A stretch of 64,000 nt of DNA from contig MKSF01000014.1 of NCBI GenBank assembly GCA_001897155.1, positions 248,001 to 312,000 of the forward strand, written 5' to 3'. The position numbers and the translations under genes are program-made. The notes below the pieces were generated by a model. It searched no databases. It was not told where the DNA came from and was given only the letters and a program-made list of their open reading frames with translations. The stretch comes from Bacteroidetes bacterium 47-18 (GTDB taxonomy: Bacteria > Bacteroidota > Bacteroidia > Chitinophagales > Chitinophagaceae). Below, piece after piece: positions 43,987-54,400 of the stretch. Position 1 is the first letter of the stretch; every line of letters starts with the position of its first letter.

Positions 43987-46014
43987 ATGACGCGTCAAAA
44001 CTGGCTGGGAATTACGGGCATACTCTGGTGCTGCATGATACTTATGGTACTGCAGCCTGTCGTTGTATGCGCGCAGCAATCCCCGCAGCAGCAGGCCGGT
44101 ACGACCGGGAAAAGCCGGATATTGATACTGGAAAATGATTACGTGGAGTACATCAGCCAGGATACCTTATCGGTCCAGCGGCTGGTGAAGAATGTAAAGC
44201 TCCTGCATGATTCCGATACCATCTATTGTGACAGCGCCGTGGTGATCCGGCAGCTCAATACCGCGGAAGCCTTCGGTGACGTGCTGGTAAGACAGGCTGA
44301 CGGCACGGAGGCGCTGGCGGACTATATGCGCTATACCGGCAACAGCAAGACCGTCTATATGCGGGGCAATGTGCAGCTCAGCGACGGGAAAGGCAATGAA
44401 TTATGGGGCAGCGAGGTCACCTATAACCTGCGTACCAAGGTGGGACAGTATACTAAGGACGGTACCCTTATTTCGGGGCAGACCATGGTATCCAGTAACC
44501 AGGCGACCTATAATATGAAGACCAAGGACGCCCGTTTTAAAGGCAATGTGGTGGTGAACGACCCGGAGTATTATGTGGTCTCCAAAGACCTGGGGTATAA
44601 TACCGACTCCAAGGTCGTAACATTTTTCGGCCCCTCCGTGGTGACCAATGATAATTCAATGCTGCAGACCCGTAACGGCTATTATGCCACCGGCGATAAG
44701 ACTTCCCGCTTCTGGTCGCGGAGCTCTATACTGAACGACGGGCAATACATAGAGGCGGATACCCTGTTCTATACCAAAAGCACGGGGTGGGCGCAGGCAT
44801 ACGGCAACGTGATCATGATAGATACTTCCAGGCATAACTCCACGATGTACAGCGGTTATGCCGAGTACAACGAGCTGACCAAGAAGATGCTGGCGTATAT
44901 AGACCCGGTGGTCAAATACATCACCGGCGATAAGACCTACTATTACAGGGCCGATACTTTTTTCAGCGAGCCGGTGCCCTACGAAGAGAAAATAATGACC
45001 GCCCAGGATTCCATTCAGCGGTCCGTGGAAGAGATCCGGCAGGCCATAGACAGGCAGCTGGAAGAGGGTGGTGAAATACATAAGGACGAAGATTACAGCG
45101 TGGAAGAGCTGCTGGGCCTGCAGTCTGCTGATACCAGCGTGCTGGTGCCGCTGCGTCTTACCGATACCGTACGCTATATATTGCCCGAGGTGGAAGTGCT
45201 GCGCGGCGCCGATGACCTGGAAGGCAGGCACCGGAACAGGCGGGATGTGAAATCCGTCCAGGCCACGCTGAACACTTCCAGGTCTGAAAGCGATACCGCC
45301 GCGGGCAAAAATCCGCAGTTCATTATGAGTGACTCGCTGTCTGCTCCGGGGCAGACCTATTACAATTACCCGGCTTCCGGCAGCGACAGCGCCGTGCAGC
45401 GTTATTTCCTGGGGTATCACCGGGTGAGGATATACTCCGACAGCCTGCAGGGAAAATGCGACAGTATGAAATACAACCAGGCGGACTCGCTGATCACGCT
45501 TTATAAGAACCCGGTCATCTGGTCGGGTAATAACCAGATGAAGGGAGATATTATGCTGCTGCTGCTGGACAGTTCCGACCTCAGGGAGATCACTATTCCC
45601 CGGAACGGTATCGTCATCGCCCGATCGGGACCTCCCCAGGCCGGCTTTTTTGACCAGATACAGGGTAACTTCATCAAAGGCTACCTGTCTGACGGCAAAA
45701 TAGACTCCCTGATAGCGGAGCGCGACGCGATGAATATCTATTATATGAAGGATGAAAACGACTATTATTCGGGCGTGAATGAGTCCAAAAGCGACCGCAT
45801 AGAGGCTGTATTTGAGCAGGAAGAGATCAGGACCATTTCCTACAGGGGACCTACGGACGGGGAGACCACCCCTATGACGGACATTGCTCCGGACGCCCTG
45901 AAGCTGCCCCGTTTTATCTGGTACACGGATGAAAGGATACAGAGCCTGGAGCAGTTCCTGGACGGCCGGAAGCTGGCGGATCCCCAGCTGTTCCGGTGGG
46001 GAGGGCAGCCATAA
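43987..46014 (+). CDS. OstA-like LPS transport protein
   Basis: 675 residues. Signal peptide with cleavage near VVCAQQ, then an OstA/LptA beta-jellyroll domain built of repeated strands (YVEYISQDTLSVQRLVKNVK, TVYMRGNVQL, GNELWGSEVTYNLRTKVG, ARFKGNVVVND). The following half of about 350 residues is of the Bacteroidota OstA type and holds further repeats plus a Ser/Thr-rich linker near 430-460. LptA/OstA proteins carry LPS between the membranes. The second half is longer than LptA and lacks an obvious LptD barrel. It is the last gene before the rpsF promoter. Confidence 0.85.
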   Translation: MTRQNWLGITGILWCCMILMVLQPVVVCAQQSPQQQAGTTGKSRILILENDYVEYISQDTLSVQRLVKNVKLLHDSDTIYCDSAVVIRQLNTAEAFGDVLVRQADGTEALADYMRYTGNSKTVYMRGNVQLSDGKGNELWGSEVTYNLRTKVGQYTKDGTLISGQTMVSSNQATYNMKTKDARFKGNVVVNDPEYYVVSKDLGYNTDSKVVTFFGPSVVTNDNSMLQTRNGYYATGDKTSRFWSRSSILNDGQYIEADTLFYTKSTGWAQAYGNVIMIDTSRHNSTMYSGYAEYNELTKKMLAYIDPVVKYITGDKTYYYRADTFFSEPVPYEEKIMTAQDSIQRSVEEIRQAIDRQLEEGGEIHKDEDYSVEELLGLQSADTSVLVPLRLTDTVRYILPEVEVLRGADDLEGRHRNRRDVKSVQATLNTSRSESDTAAGKNPQFIMSDSLSAPGQTYYNYPASGSDSAVQRYFLGYHRVRIYSDSLQGKCDSMKYNQADSLITLYKNPVIWSGNNQMKGDIMLLLLDSSDLREITIPRNGIVIARSGPPQAGFFDQIQGNFIKGYLSDGKIDSLIAERDAMNIYYMKDENDYYSGVNESKSDRIEAVFEQEEIRTISYRGPTDGETTPMTDIAPDALKLPRFIWYTDERIQSLEQFLDGRKLADPQLFRWGGQP

Positions 46015-46042
46015 AAAGTTTTTTTATTTAATCAAATATCTA

Positions 46043-46050
46043 TACCTTTG
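46043..46050 (+). promoter_or_regulatory. -7 element of the rpsF-rpsR-rplI operon
   Basis: TACCTTTG, followed by a leader of about 95 nt to the rpsF ATG at 46152. A T-rich tract takes the place of a -33 TTG. Confidence 0.6.
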
Positions 46051-46058
46051 CAACTCGA

Positions 46059-46108
46059 AATTGCACCGACCCTTAATTTTTTTGAATTAAGCGCCCACAG
46101 TTGCAGTT
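46059..46108 (+). ncRNA. Candidate S6:S18 ribosomal protein leader
   Basis: Outer stem AATTGCA (46059-46065) pairs with TGCAGTT (46102-46108), with one G-T pair. Next to it is an unpaired CCG (46066-46068), then a hairpin with perfect arms CTTAATT (46072-46078) and AATTAAG (46085-46091). The published S6:S18 motif is a bulged CCG beside a hairpin in the rpsF leader, bound by the S6-S18 complex for feedback; the layout here agrees. Pairing is by eye, not folded. Confidence 0.65.
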
Positions 46109-46151
46109 GGTGTATTTCGGGAAATTAATTCATTATTTAAACATTTTTCTA

Positions 46152-46499
46152 ATGGCAACAAACATTCAGAATTATGAGCTGATGGTCATCTTCACTCCCA
46201 TCCTGGCTGAAGAAGACTTCAAAGCTGCTCAGAAAAAATTCACTTCAATCATTGAAGAAAACGGTGGTACGCTGGTACACCAGAATCCTTGGGGTTTACG
46301 TTCTTTAGCTTACCCTATCGAGAAAAAGACAACAGGCATTTACTATGTAGTGGAATACACTGCTCCTACTGACCTGAATGAGAAACTGGAGATCCAGTTA
46401 AATCGTGATGAGAGCGTAATGCGTCACATGGTCACTCACTTAGATAAATTCGCTGTAGCTTACAATGAGCGTAAACGTAACGCTGTAAAAGAAGCTTAA
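46152..46499 (+). CDS. rpsF: 30S ribosomal protein S6
   Basis: I use the ATG at 46152 ([18 protein letters not shown]), since earlier codons fall in the leader structure. 115 residues, S6 fold with [13 protein letters not shown] and the C-terminal [18 protein letters not shown]. It binds 16S rRNA with S18. First gene of rpsF-rpsR-rplI; likely feedback-controlled through the leader at 46059. Confidence 0.95.
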   Translation: MATNIQNYELMVIFTPILAEEDFKAAQKKFTSIIEENGGTLVHQNPWGLRSLAYPIEKKTTGIYYVVEYTAPTDLNEKLEIQLNRDESVMRHMVTHLDKFAVAYNERKRNAVKEA

Positions 46500-46527
46500 T
46501 TCATCCATCTCAAAAATTAATTTAATC

Positions 46528-46794
46528 ATGGCAAGAGCTAACGATATAAAATATTTAAGTACTCAGAGAGTAGAAAAAAGACAAAAAAAATATTGTCGTT
46601 TCAAGAAATTAGGTATCAAATATATTGACTATAAAGATGCCGAATTCCTGAAAAAGTTTTTAAATGAGCAAGGTAAAATGTTACCGCGCCGTATCACGGG
46701 TACATCTTTAAAATACCAGCGTAAATTAGGCCACGCTATTAAAAAAGCGCGTCAAATGGCTATTTTACCTTATGTTACTGACCTTTTAAAATAA
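46528..46794 (+). CDS. rpsR: 30S ribosomal protein S18
   Basis: 88 residues. The core [20 protein letters not shown], then [20 protein letters not shown] and [20 protein letters not shown] are classic S18. Only one Cys is present, so this is a zinc-free form. It lies 28 nt after rpsF and 9 nt before rplI. Confidence 0.96.
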   Translation: MARANDIKYLSTQRVEKRQKKYCRFKKLGIKYIDYKDAEFLKKFLNEQGKMLPRRITGTSLKYQRKLGHAIKKARQMAILPYVTDLLK

Positions 46795-46803
46795 AATAAT
46801 TCA

Positions 46804-47250
46804 ATGCAAGTAATATTAATAAAAGACGTAGATAACTTGGGTGCAGCTAACGAACTGGTGAATGTTCGTCCGGGGTATGCACGTAACTATTTGATCCCTC
46901 AGAAATTTGCCGTAGAAGCAAGCGGGTCTAATAAAAAAATATTGGCGGAGAAGCATAAGGTAGCTGCCAGGAAAGAAGAGAAATTATTGGCTGATATCGC
47001 GAAGGTTGCCCAGGTGCTTTCCGCAGAGCCGGTAAAGATCACTGCCAGGATCGGTGAGAACGGAAAGATCTTCGGTTCTGTAACTTCTGTACAGATCGGT
47101 CGCGCTATCCGTGAGCAGAAAGGTTATGAAATTGACCGCCGCAAGATCAACATTGTTGATGAAGTAAGAGAAGCAGGTACTTTCAATGCTATCCTTGACT
47201 TCGGTGCAGGTAAAAACGTAGAATTCAAATTCGAGGTTGTAGCAGAATAA
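46804..47250 (+). CDS. rplI: 50S ribosomal protein L9
   Basis: 148 residues: N-terminal domain MQVILIKDVDNLGAANELVN followed by VRPGYARNYLIP, the long connecting helix, and the C-terminal domain with ARIGENGKIFGSVTSVQI and IGRAIREQKGYEIDRRKI. Full length. Last gene of the operon, with a strong terminator. Confidence 0.96.
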   Translation: MQVILIKDVDNLGAANELVNVRPGYARNYLIPQKFAVEASGSNKKILAEKHKVAARKEEKLLADIAKVAQVLSAEPVKITARIGENGKIFGSVTSVQIGRAIREQKGYEIDRRKINIVDEVREAGTFNAILDFGAGKNVEFKFEVVAE

Positions 47251-47275
47251 TTATCCGCGCATAACCTTTATCATA

Positions 47276-47312
47276 AAAGATAGCTTACCTCAATAGGTAA
47301 GCTATCTTTTTG
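47276..47312 (+). terminator. Terminator of the rpsF operon
   Basis: Perfect 15-bp arms AAAGATAGCTTACCT and AGGTAAGCTATCTTT with a CAAT loop, running into T residues. Confidence 0.93.
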
Positions 47313-47440
47313 CATTAAAAAAATGTGGTAAAAAAACTGACCATTTATATAAGCCACAAAACGATCCTATAGCAAGTGTAAGAGATTCCTCACATCCGTT
47401 CGGAATGACCAGCACGCAAGATACTTTTGTTGGTGTTCCC

Positions 47441-47468
47441 TCTGTTGTTGAAGTTCTTCACCACCAAC
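47441..47468. repeat. Palindromic intergenic repeat, degenerate (tandem unit 1)
   Basis: GTTGTTGAAG, TTCTT and CACCACCAAC; arms are partly destroyed. Confidence 0.55.
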
Positions 47469-47608
47469 TCTACAGGCTTTAGCAGGTGGCTCCATCTCGC
47501 CGCTTTTACAGAATAAAATAACCTGACATAGGATAACCTCTAAGATAGAGATTCCTCAATCCGTTTGGAATGACCAGCGCGCTAAATACTTTTGTTGTTA
47601 CTACCTCC

Positions 47609-47633
47609 GTTATTGGTGTTCTTCACCAACAAC
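47609..47633. repeat. Palindromic intergenic repeat (tandem unit 2)
   Basis: GTTATTGGTG, TTCTT, CACCAACAAC; one mismatch, CTCC flank present. Confidence 0.85.
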
Positions 47634-47772
47634 CCTACAGGCTTCACCAGGTGGCTTCATCCTGCCGCTTTTACAGAATAAAATAACCTGACATAGGATA
47701 ACCTCTAAGATAGAGATTCCTCACATCCGTTCGGAATGACTTGCGCGCTAAATGCCGCTATTGGTGCTCCCT

Positions 47773-47794
47773 GTTGGTGTTCTTCACCAACAAC
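47773..47794. repeat. Palindromic intergenic repeat (tandem unit 3)
   Basis: GTTGGTG, TTCTT, CACCAACAAC; the outer part of the left arm is missing. Confidence 0.8.
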
Positions 47795-47934
47795 CCTACA
47801 TGCTTTGCGGGTGACTCCATCTCGCCGCTTTTACAGAATAAAATAACCTGACATAGGATAACCTCTAAGATAGAGATTTCTCACATCCGTTCGGAATGAC
47901 CTGTGCGCCAAATACCTTTGTTGATGCTCCCTCC

Positions 47935-47959
47935 GTTGTTGGTGTTCTTCACCAACAAC
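47935..47959. repeat. Palindromic intergenic repeat (tandem unit 4)
   Basis: Perfect consensus copy with CTCC flank. Confidence 0.9.
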
Positions 47960-48097
47960 CCTACAGGCTTCACCAGGTGGCTTCATCCTGCCGCTTTTAC
48001 AGAATAAAATAACCTGACATAGGATAACCTCTAAGATAGAGATTCCTCACATCCGTCCGGAATGACCTGCGCGCTAAATGCCGCTATTGGTGTTCCC

Positions 48098-48120
48098 TGC
48101 TGGTATTCTTCACCAACAAC
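48098..48120. repeat. Palindromic intergenic repeat (tandem unit 5)
   Basis: CTGCTGGTA, TTCTT, CACCAACAAC; left arm partly changed; followed by CTTGCA. Confidence 0.7.
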
Positions 48121-48162
48121 CTTGCAACATACGTAAGATAAGCTACAAGTATAGATGCGCTT

Positions 48163-48202
48163 AAAAAAATATCGCAATGCCCCTGAAAAGCGCATTGCGA
48201 TA
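48163..48202 (-). terminator. Terminator of the TamB-TonB receptor-DUF4249 operon
   Basis: Arms TATCGCAATGC and GCATTGCGATA (perfect, 11 bp). On the minus strand they are followed by ATTTTTTT (plus-strand A-run at 48163-48169). Confidence 0.88.
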
Positions 48203-48227
48203 CCTGGTGGCGTAGCCCAAAATGATT

Positions 48228-49061
48228 TTAATAATCAGCGATGATGCTCTTCCTGCTGACGGTAGCGGCATTGAATACACCGATAACGTTTTTCCCGTAC
48301 ACATTGGAACGGGGATTGGCGGGATTGCTGAGCGCGGCAGAACTATTCTGTCCCAAAGTGAAATAGAACTCATATACAGGTTTGGCGATGCAGAACAATT
48401 CTACGCTCAGCGTATCGCCGTTATTGAATTCCGCTACAGAATCCTCCCTGTTGATATTCCTGAAAAATATAGGGCTTTTGTTAACCTGCCCGTCAATAAA
48501 TTCATCCGAATCATAGCTGGCCGAAAGGGTATTCAACCCGTTCAGGTAGCTTCTCAGCAGGTAATAATTGCCACGGCCCGGAGGATCTTTATACACGGGT
48601 ACCCCTACATATATGTCCCTGCCCAGGAACCTGCTGAACTCGGACAGCTCTATCTTAATGGAATCAAGCTCCACCTTGGTCTCCGGAACGGTACATACGG
48701 CGGTCAGCGTATCTTCCCGGATAACAACGTATAATTCATAGGAATTGCCGGTACGTGCGGTCAGGGCTGTATTGGTATAACGGGTTGTGAAGGTCCCGAT
48801 GGTCATCGGGTAGCTTATATTGTCTTGGAGGTCCTTTATCCATACGGTTGCATCATATATCCGCTCAAAGCTGTTGTTCTCATTGAAAGGCTTGGACCTG
48901 GAGATGGTGACAAAATTATATCCCTGCTCATCCGTGATCAGGGCATCCACGATATAGCGCTGCTCTGCCTTTTTGAGATTGATATCTATCACTTTCTGGC
49001 AGGAGGTGATGCAGGCGGTGATACCCAGTGACAATATCGTATATTTCAGCATATTTTTCAT
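48228..49061 (-). CDS. DUF4249 lipoprotein, partner of a TonB-dependent receptor
   Basis: I use the ATG at 49061 (MKNMLKYTILSLGITACITSC); a GTG at 49070 would overlap the preceding stop. About 277 residues. The signal peptide ends in an ITSC lipobox. The DUF4249 domain follows: IDINLKKAEQRYIVDALITDE, VTISRSKPFNEN and a beta-rich body, with the C-terminal FYFTLGQNSSAALSNPANPRS segment. DUF4249 proteins sit beside TonB receptors in many Bacteroidota and are probably surface-exposed partners in uptake; substrate unknown. Last gene of the operon, 8 nt after the receptor. Confidence 0.9.
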   Translation of the reverse strand: MKNMLKYTILSLGITACITSCQKVIDINLKKAEQRYIVDALITDEQGYNFVTISRSKPFNENNSFERIYDATVWIKDLQDNISYPMTIGTFTTRYTNTALTARTGNSYELYVVIREDTLTAVCTVPETKVELDSIKIELSEFSRFLGRDIYVGVPVYKDPPGRGNYYLLRSYLNGLNTLSASYDSDEFIDGQVNKSPIFFRNINREDSVAEFNNGDTLSVELFCIAKPVYEFYFTLGQNSSAALSNPANPRSNVYGKNVIGVFNAATVSRKSIIADY

Positions 49062-49069
49062 AAGGATCA

Positions 49070-51406
49070 CTAGAATTTAAAGTTATAGGAAATGGAAGGG
49101 ACAAATTTGAACAAGGCCGTACGTTTAGCCTGTGTCCTGCTCGGGTCGTCGGGATCGTCCTCAAATGTGATGGTATAGGCGTTCTCGCGGCCATATACAT
49201 TGAACATGCCGGCTGTCAGTTCCGACTCCCAGCGTCCTTTCCGCTTGCCCAGCTGGTAGGTGACATTCAGGTCCATCCTGTGATAGGCGGGCATCCTGTA
49301 GCCGTTGCGTTCCGTATAGAGGAAGACCGTGCGGTTATCTATGGTATATTTCCCGCTCGGGAACGTCACGGCATTGCCGGTATAGTACACGAACGTTCCG
49401 GATAAGGTGAGCTTCTTGGTGACATCGTAGATGGCCACTACCGAAATGTCATGTGTCCTGTCGTGGCGGGCGGCATACCAGTCGCCGTTGTTGATGCCGT
49501 CTATCTGCTTTTCTGTCCGGGCGAGGGTATAGCCGATCCAGCCGGTCAGCTTGCCTTTATTCTTCCTTACCAGGAATTCCGCTCCGTAGGCCCTTGCGAT
49601 ACCGTACAGCAACTGGGTCTCAATAGCATCATTGCTCAGGATATTAACGCCCTCCACATAATCTATCTGGTTGTCCATGGTCTTGTAATAGCCTTCCAGG
49701 GACAAGGCGAACATATTATCCTTTAAATTCTTGGCAATGCCCAGCGATACCTGGTGAGACCGTTCCGGTCGGATGATATTGTTGGTAGGTATCCATTTGT
49801 CGGTGGGGTTGGAAGCTGCGGAATTGGACAGCAGGTGCATATACTGTGCATTCCGGGCATAGGCGGCCTTTACGGCCAGGGTAGGATTGATGATATAATT
49901 GGCCGATAAGCGGGGCTCGGGGTTGATATAGGACTGTACGAACTCGCCCTTGTCATAATACCGCGTATCGATCACCCTCCTGTTCGCATCCAGCGTATAA
50001 AAAGGCTGCTCGCCTCCCAATGCAGTAAAGGTGGATACCCGCAGGCCGTAGTCGATGGTCAGCTTCGGGGTAGCCTTCCAGGTATTATTGGCATAAATGG
50101 CATTCTCCCAGCTGTAATTCAGCGGGAGGTCGCTTATGTTGATGTCGCCGGTATAGCTGCCGGGATTGACTTTGTGATAGACGGACTGGAAGCCTGCCTT
50201 GATCTCATTCCGTGAATTAAGAAAATAGCTGAATTCCTGCTTCAGGGACCAATCCCTGATCCTGGATTTTATCGTGCTGTTGAAGACGTTCAGGTCCACT
50301 TTTACGTTATAGGCAAAATCATTATAGGCTACTGTCGTATTGGAGAATAATTTGGGATTGACCTGGTAATTCCAGCGTACGGACCCGGTCTTATTGCCCC
50401 AGTCCAGCCCGAATGCGTTGGCGATGCCCAGGTTATCCTGTCCCAGGTAGCCGGAGAAGAATATCCTGTGCTTGTCGGATATCTTATAGCTGGCCTTGGC
50501 GTTCAGGTCGTAAAAATTGAGAATGGTCTTCTGCAGGGAGGTGTCATTGCTCAGCTTCAGGAACAGGTCCGCATAGGTGCGGCGCCCGCTGATCATAAAA
50601 GAGCCTTTGTCCTTTACGATGGGACCTTCCACCAGCAGGCGCGAGGAGATCAGCCCGATACCGCCGCTGACGCTGTAATCCTGGTTATTGCCGTCCTTCA
50701 TCTGCACATCCATCACCGAAGACAGGCGGCCGCCGTACTGGGCCGGCATATTCCCTTTGTAGAGCGTGACGTTCTTGAGCGCATCGGAGTTGAAGGTGGA
50801 GAAAAAGCCCAGCAGGTGGGAGGGGTTGTACACCAGCACCTCATCCAGCAGCACGAGGTTCTGGTCGGCCGCGCCGCCCCTGACATAAAAGGAGCCGCTC
50901 CCGTCACCGTCCGACTTGACGCCGGGCAGCAGGGTCACCGCCTTGACGATATCCCGTTCCCCGAATAATACGGGCAGCTTATTGATCTCCTTGACATTGA
51001 TCCTTTCCACGCCCATCCTGTTATCAGTGATATTGCTGTTGTCGGCCTGTGTAGAGATGCCCGCTCCTTCCAGGACGTTATCCGATTCTTCCCGGAGCTT
51101 TATGTCCAGCCTGGTATTCCCGGACAACTGGACGTTCTCTGCCGTCGGTTCATAGCCGAGATTGGAAAATGTGAGCTTATAGGCGCCTTCCTCCATGGTG
51201 ATGGAATAGAAACCATACTCATTGCTGGTGGTGTACTGCGATTTTGTACCGGAGGCCTCTATCTCGGCGCCTATCAGTGTTTCTCCCTTTTTGGCATCGG
51301 TGATATAGCCGCTGATCGTATATTTTTTCTGCGCCTGGCCTGTGAGATATGACAGCAGGCATAAAACGGTCAATGTACCATACAGGAATGGTTTATTTGT
51401 TCTCAT
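49070..51406 (-). CDS. TonB-dependent receptor with carboxypeptidase-like N-terminal domain
   Basis: 778 residues. Signal peptide to TGQAQ, a carboxypeptidase-regulatory-like beta domain (about 28-110, KYTISGYITDAKKGETLIGA), the plug (about 125-230, including LPGVKSDGDGSGSFYVRGG), then a beta-barrel of about 22 strands ending in SYNFKF, with the terminal Phe expected for Bam-dependent insertion. No TonB box is obvious. Substrate unknown; siderophore or other small ligand is possible. It overlaps the TamB gene by 14 bp and is followed by DUF4249. Confidence 0.93.
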   Translation of the reverse strand: MRTNKPFLYGTLTVLCLLSYLTGQAQKKYTISGYITDAKKGETLIGAEIEASGTKSQYTTSNEYGFYSITMEEGAYKLTFSNLGYEPTAENVQLSGNTRLDIKLREESDNVLEGAGISTQADNSNITDNRMGVERINVKEINKLPVLFGERDIVKAVTLLPGVKSDGDGSGSFYVRGGAADQNLVLLDEVLVYNPSHLLGFFSTFNSDALKNVTLYKGNMPAQYGGRLSSVMDVQMKDGNNQDYSVSGGIGLISSRLLVEGPIVKDKGSFMISGRRTYADLFLKLSNDTSLQKTILNFYDLNAKASYKISDKHRIFFSGYLGQDNLGIANAFGLDWGNKTGSVRWNYQVNPKLFSNTTVAYNDFAYNVKVDLNVFNSTIKSRIRDWSLKQEFSYFLNSRNEIKAGFQSVYHKVNPGSYTGDINISDLPLNYSWENAIYANNTWKATPKLTIDYGLRVSTFTALGGEQPFYTLDANRRVIDTRYYDKGEFVQSYINPEPRLSANYIINPTLAVKAAYARNAQYMHLLSNSAASNPTDKWIPTNNIIRPERSHQVSLGIAKNLKDNMFALSLEGYYKTMDNQIDYVEGVNILSNDAIETQLLYGIARAYGAEFLVRKNKGKLTGWIGYTLARTEKQIDGINNGDWYAARHDRTHDISVVAIYDVTKKLTLSGTFVYYTGNAVTFPSGKYTIDNRTVFLYTERNGYRMPAYHRMDLNVTYQLGKRKGRWESELTAGMFNVYGRENAYTITFEDDPDDPSRTQAKRTALFKFVPSISYNFKF

Positions 51407-54400
51407 ATGTTCCGGTGTTTATAAGTGTATCCCTAGCGGGAGTGGTCTGTATGGTTTTGGATGAATCCTTATGTTTATTATTGAAGAGATCGTTCCAGCC
51501 CGAAAACGAGCGTTTGAACATCAGCCCGGCGCCCTGCCTTCCTATGTTCTGCTGGAACACGGCATCGTAATTGCTTGTCCGGAAAGCGTTCATGCGGATG
51601 CGGCCGTCCTTGGTGAGCAGGTATTGTACCTTGAACTCGCCCGCAAGATTGTAATTGGTATTATTGTTGCCCCAGTCGTACACGCCGCCGACCTCCGTTA
51701 CCAGCCGGTTGTCAAAGAAATTCTTCCTTACGTTCACACCGGCCTCGTTCCTGTTGATATAATTGGCGGGATTGGTCTGGTCATACCCGGAAAGCGCGTA
51801 GCTTTTATATTTCAGATTGATATAGAGGTCTTCCACGCCCAGCAGCTTGTTCGCAAGGTTGGAAAGCTGGGACGATGCCGTAGCGGAGAACAGCTCGCTC
51901 ATATTTGTGATAGCACCCGCGGACAGGCTGGTGTTGTGCAGGCCTTCCGGCGGCAGGAACTGCTTCAGCAGCAGCAGGCCGGCCACCTGGTTCAGCAGCT
52001 CTCTTTCACTGGTATTGATACGCTGCAATTTCTGGTGCGCGTAGGTCCCGACGGAGCGGTTTTCTACCAGTCCCAGCCTGAAGGTGAGCTGGGGCTGGCT
52101 CAGGGCGCCCTGCATATTCAGGTTGATATTGATAGGCTGCGGCATTTGCGCATCTGTGATCTCTGCATTGTTCAGCCCGAGCCGGTCGGTCTCATTGGCG
52201 ATCAGGTCGTACAGGCGTGCCTGCACGCGGGCATTGGCTTTTACATTCAGGTCCGCATCATACAGGTCGCCTGTCCATTTGATCACGCTGCCGGACTCCA
52301 GGATGAACTTCTGCTGGTAGTTCAGTACCTCCATCTGCTTAAAGGCGAAATTGTATTCCCCTTCTTCGATGACATAATTGCCGTTCAGCCTTATGGCGCC
52401 GTTGGAAGGGATCTCCATTACAATATTACCATTGCCCGTTACCTGCAGCTTATCGCCGGTGGACTCGTCCAGGATGATGGTCGCTTCCAGGTCTGGTGTG
52501 ACAATGGCATCGATCTTTAAATTATAAATAAAGGGCGGCGCCTGTAAAAAGCTTTTCCTGTCCGTATTGCTTTTCTTAAAAGTGATGTATTCATAGCTGG
52601 AATAATCTCCGCCACTGGAAATGGGGATGAAGAGCCTGGAGCCTCTTAAGGGCCTGCCCACCACATTCATTCTGAGATTATTGATCATGCCAGTCAAGGT
52701 AACGTTGGTCTGGGCAATAATATTGCCGTAGAAGTAATCATTTTCTGATTTATCCAGGCTCAGTATGCGGATCCTGTCGCTGCTGAAGCCCAGGTTGAAG
52801 GCGTAGTGCTGCCAGCCGGAATAAGTGATGCTGCCGTTCAGGATGCCTTTGTTATAGAGCGCGTCCCGTATCTCCATATTCTGGAACCGGAAAGCGTTGT
52901 CGGCTATCTTCAGCCGGTGATGATCTATGAAATAGGGCACCCCCGTAATGTAAGGAGTGACCGTTATATCTTTCAGCAGGATATCCCCGCTGTACACCGG
53001 CTGGTATATGCTGCCGTCCAGCAGAATCTTGGCGGAAAAGCTGCCGCCTATATTATGGATATAATCTTTGGTGAACGGCTGTATCCATTCCATAGGAGCC
53101 TCGTCTATGATGATCCTGCCCTTAAGCTCAGGATGCCGGCGGCTGTAATTGCCCTGTATGTCAAACTGTACCGCTCCTATATCCGAATGCAGGGTAGTGC
53201 GGGGCGAAAGGCTGAAGGTAGATTTTGTAAGATCAGCGTTCCCGGAGGCTTCCAGGTGCCCGAAACGGATATCATCAATATATAGCGTATCGATATTCAG
53301 GTCATAGGCTATCCGGGGGTGCTCGAAAATATCGGTGCAATACACGCTGCCGTTGATATTGCCATTGATAAGGAATTCCGTGATACCCATCATATTATTG
53401 ATAGGGTTCGTCTCCATGTTATGAAACCCGATGGCGATGCTATTGGGTATTGCCTGGTCCCTGTTCAGCGTGAGCATCTGCCGGCCCGACTGCAGGGTCA
53501 CATTGTTAAGGTACAGGAATCCCGGGCTGATGATAATGGTATTGGGACTCTGCAGCTCCCATTTTTTGTGGTTGAAAAAGATATTCGAAGGCGCTATATT
53601 GACATAAAAGCTATCTGAATTCCCCCTGATGCTGCCATGGATCTCGGCATTCCCGAGCGTATTGATAGACTGGGTCTTGATGCTGAAATTACCGTTGTTG
53701 TTGAAAAAGTCTGAATTCAGTTGCAGGGTGGATGCTATTTCATAATCCCCGAAGCTGAAATTCTCCAGTGTCACATCCTGGTTCAGCCCTTCCTGCGTGC
53801 CCCATATTTTGAGCTGTCCGTTACTGAAATTATAATCTGCTATGCTCAAGTAGGGTATGGTGCCCGTAATGCTGAGATCGTTGGTGCTGTTGTTGAACCG
53901 GCCGGTGACATACGCCCCGGAGTGAAGCCGGATAGGGATATTGATGAGCCTGAAGAAATCGTCCGATTCCTTGGTCTGTATCGTAAAGTCGAAATCCTGG
54001 ATGTCACCCGCGGGTGTAGCAGTAAAGTAGTTGGGGAAATAGCGGCTGAAATAGCTGATAAAGGCATCCGGAAGCGTACTGAACCGGAAGTTCCCGTACA
54101 TATTGGCGTCAATACCGTTGGTCAGGAAGGAAACATTCTTCTTTTGGTTGCTGATGGTGGAGCTCAGGTAGAACTGGTTCAGGTGGAGCGGCTGGCCGCC
54201 TACGCTCATTTCCATATTGTAGAACAGCAGGGAACCCAGGAAATCGTCCGGGTTGGTGCCGGTAAAGTTCATATTCACCTCGGCGCTGCCTACCAGCGGG
54301 TGGCCGGTCCAGTGCAGTGCCTGTGTATTGATGTGGTAGAGCCTGGCATCCAGGCTGTAATGGGCGCGGTTCTGCTCGAATAATATCTTGCCGTTGCTGA

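Larger units (their letters stand above)
47345..48130. repeat. Tandem array of about five 160-166 bp intergenic repeats
   Basis: The block starting CCGCTTTTACAGAATAAAAT begins at 47500, 47665, 47825 and 47991 (spacings 165, 160, 166); a first, 5'-truncated unit lies at about 47345-47499 and the last unit is cut at about 48130. Each unit contains the CATCCGTTCGGAATGAC core (also present in the 31-kb block) and one copy of the GTTGGTG palindrome, followed by CCCTACAGGCTT. Units differ by scattered substitutions. No frame is conserved and no gene is supported between rplI and 48228. Confidence 0.9.

Noticed and set aside
47345-48130. Possible CRISPR array
   Set aside because: The repeating unit is about 160 bp with no short repeat/unique spacer alternation, and no cas genes are present.
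51471-52520. 349-codon plus-strand frame opposite tamB
   Set aside because: Antisense to the conserved DUF490 coding region; no domain or promoter.
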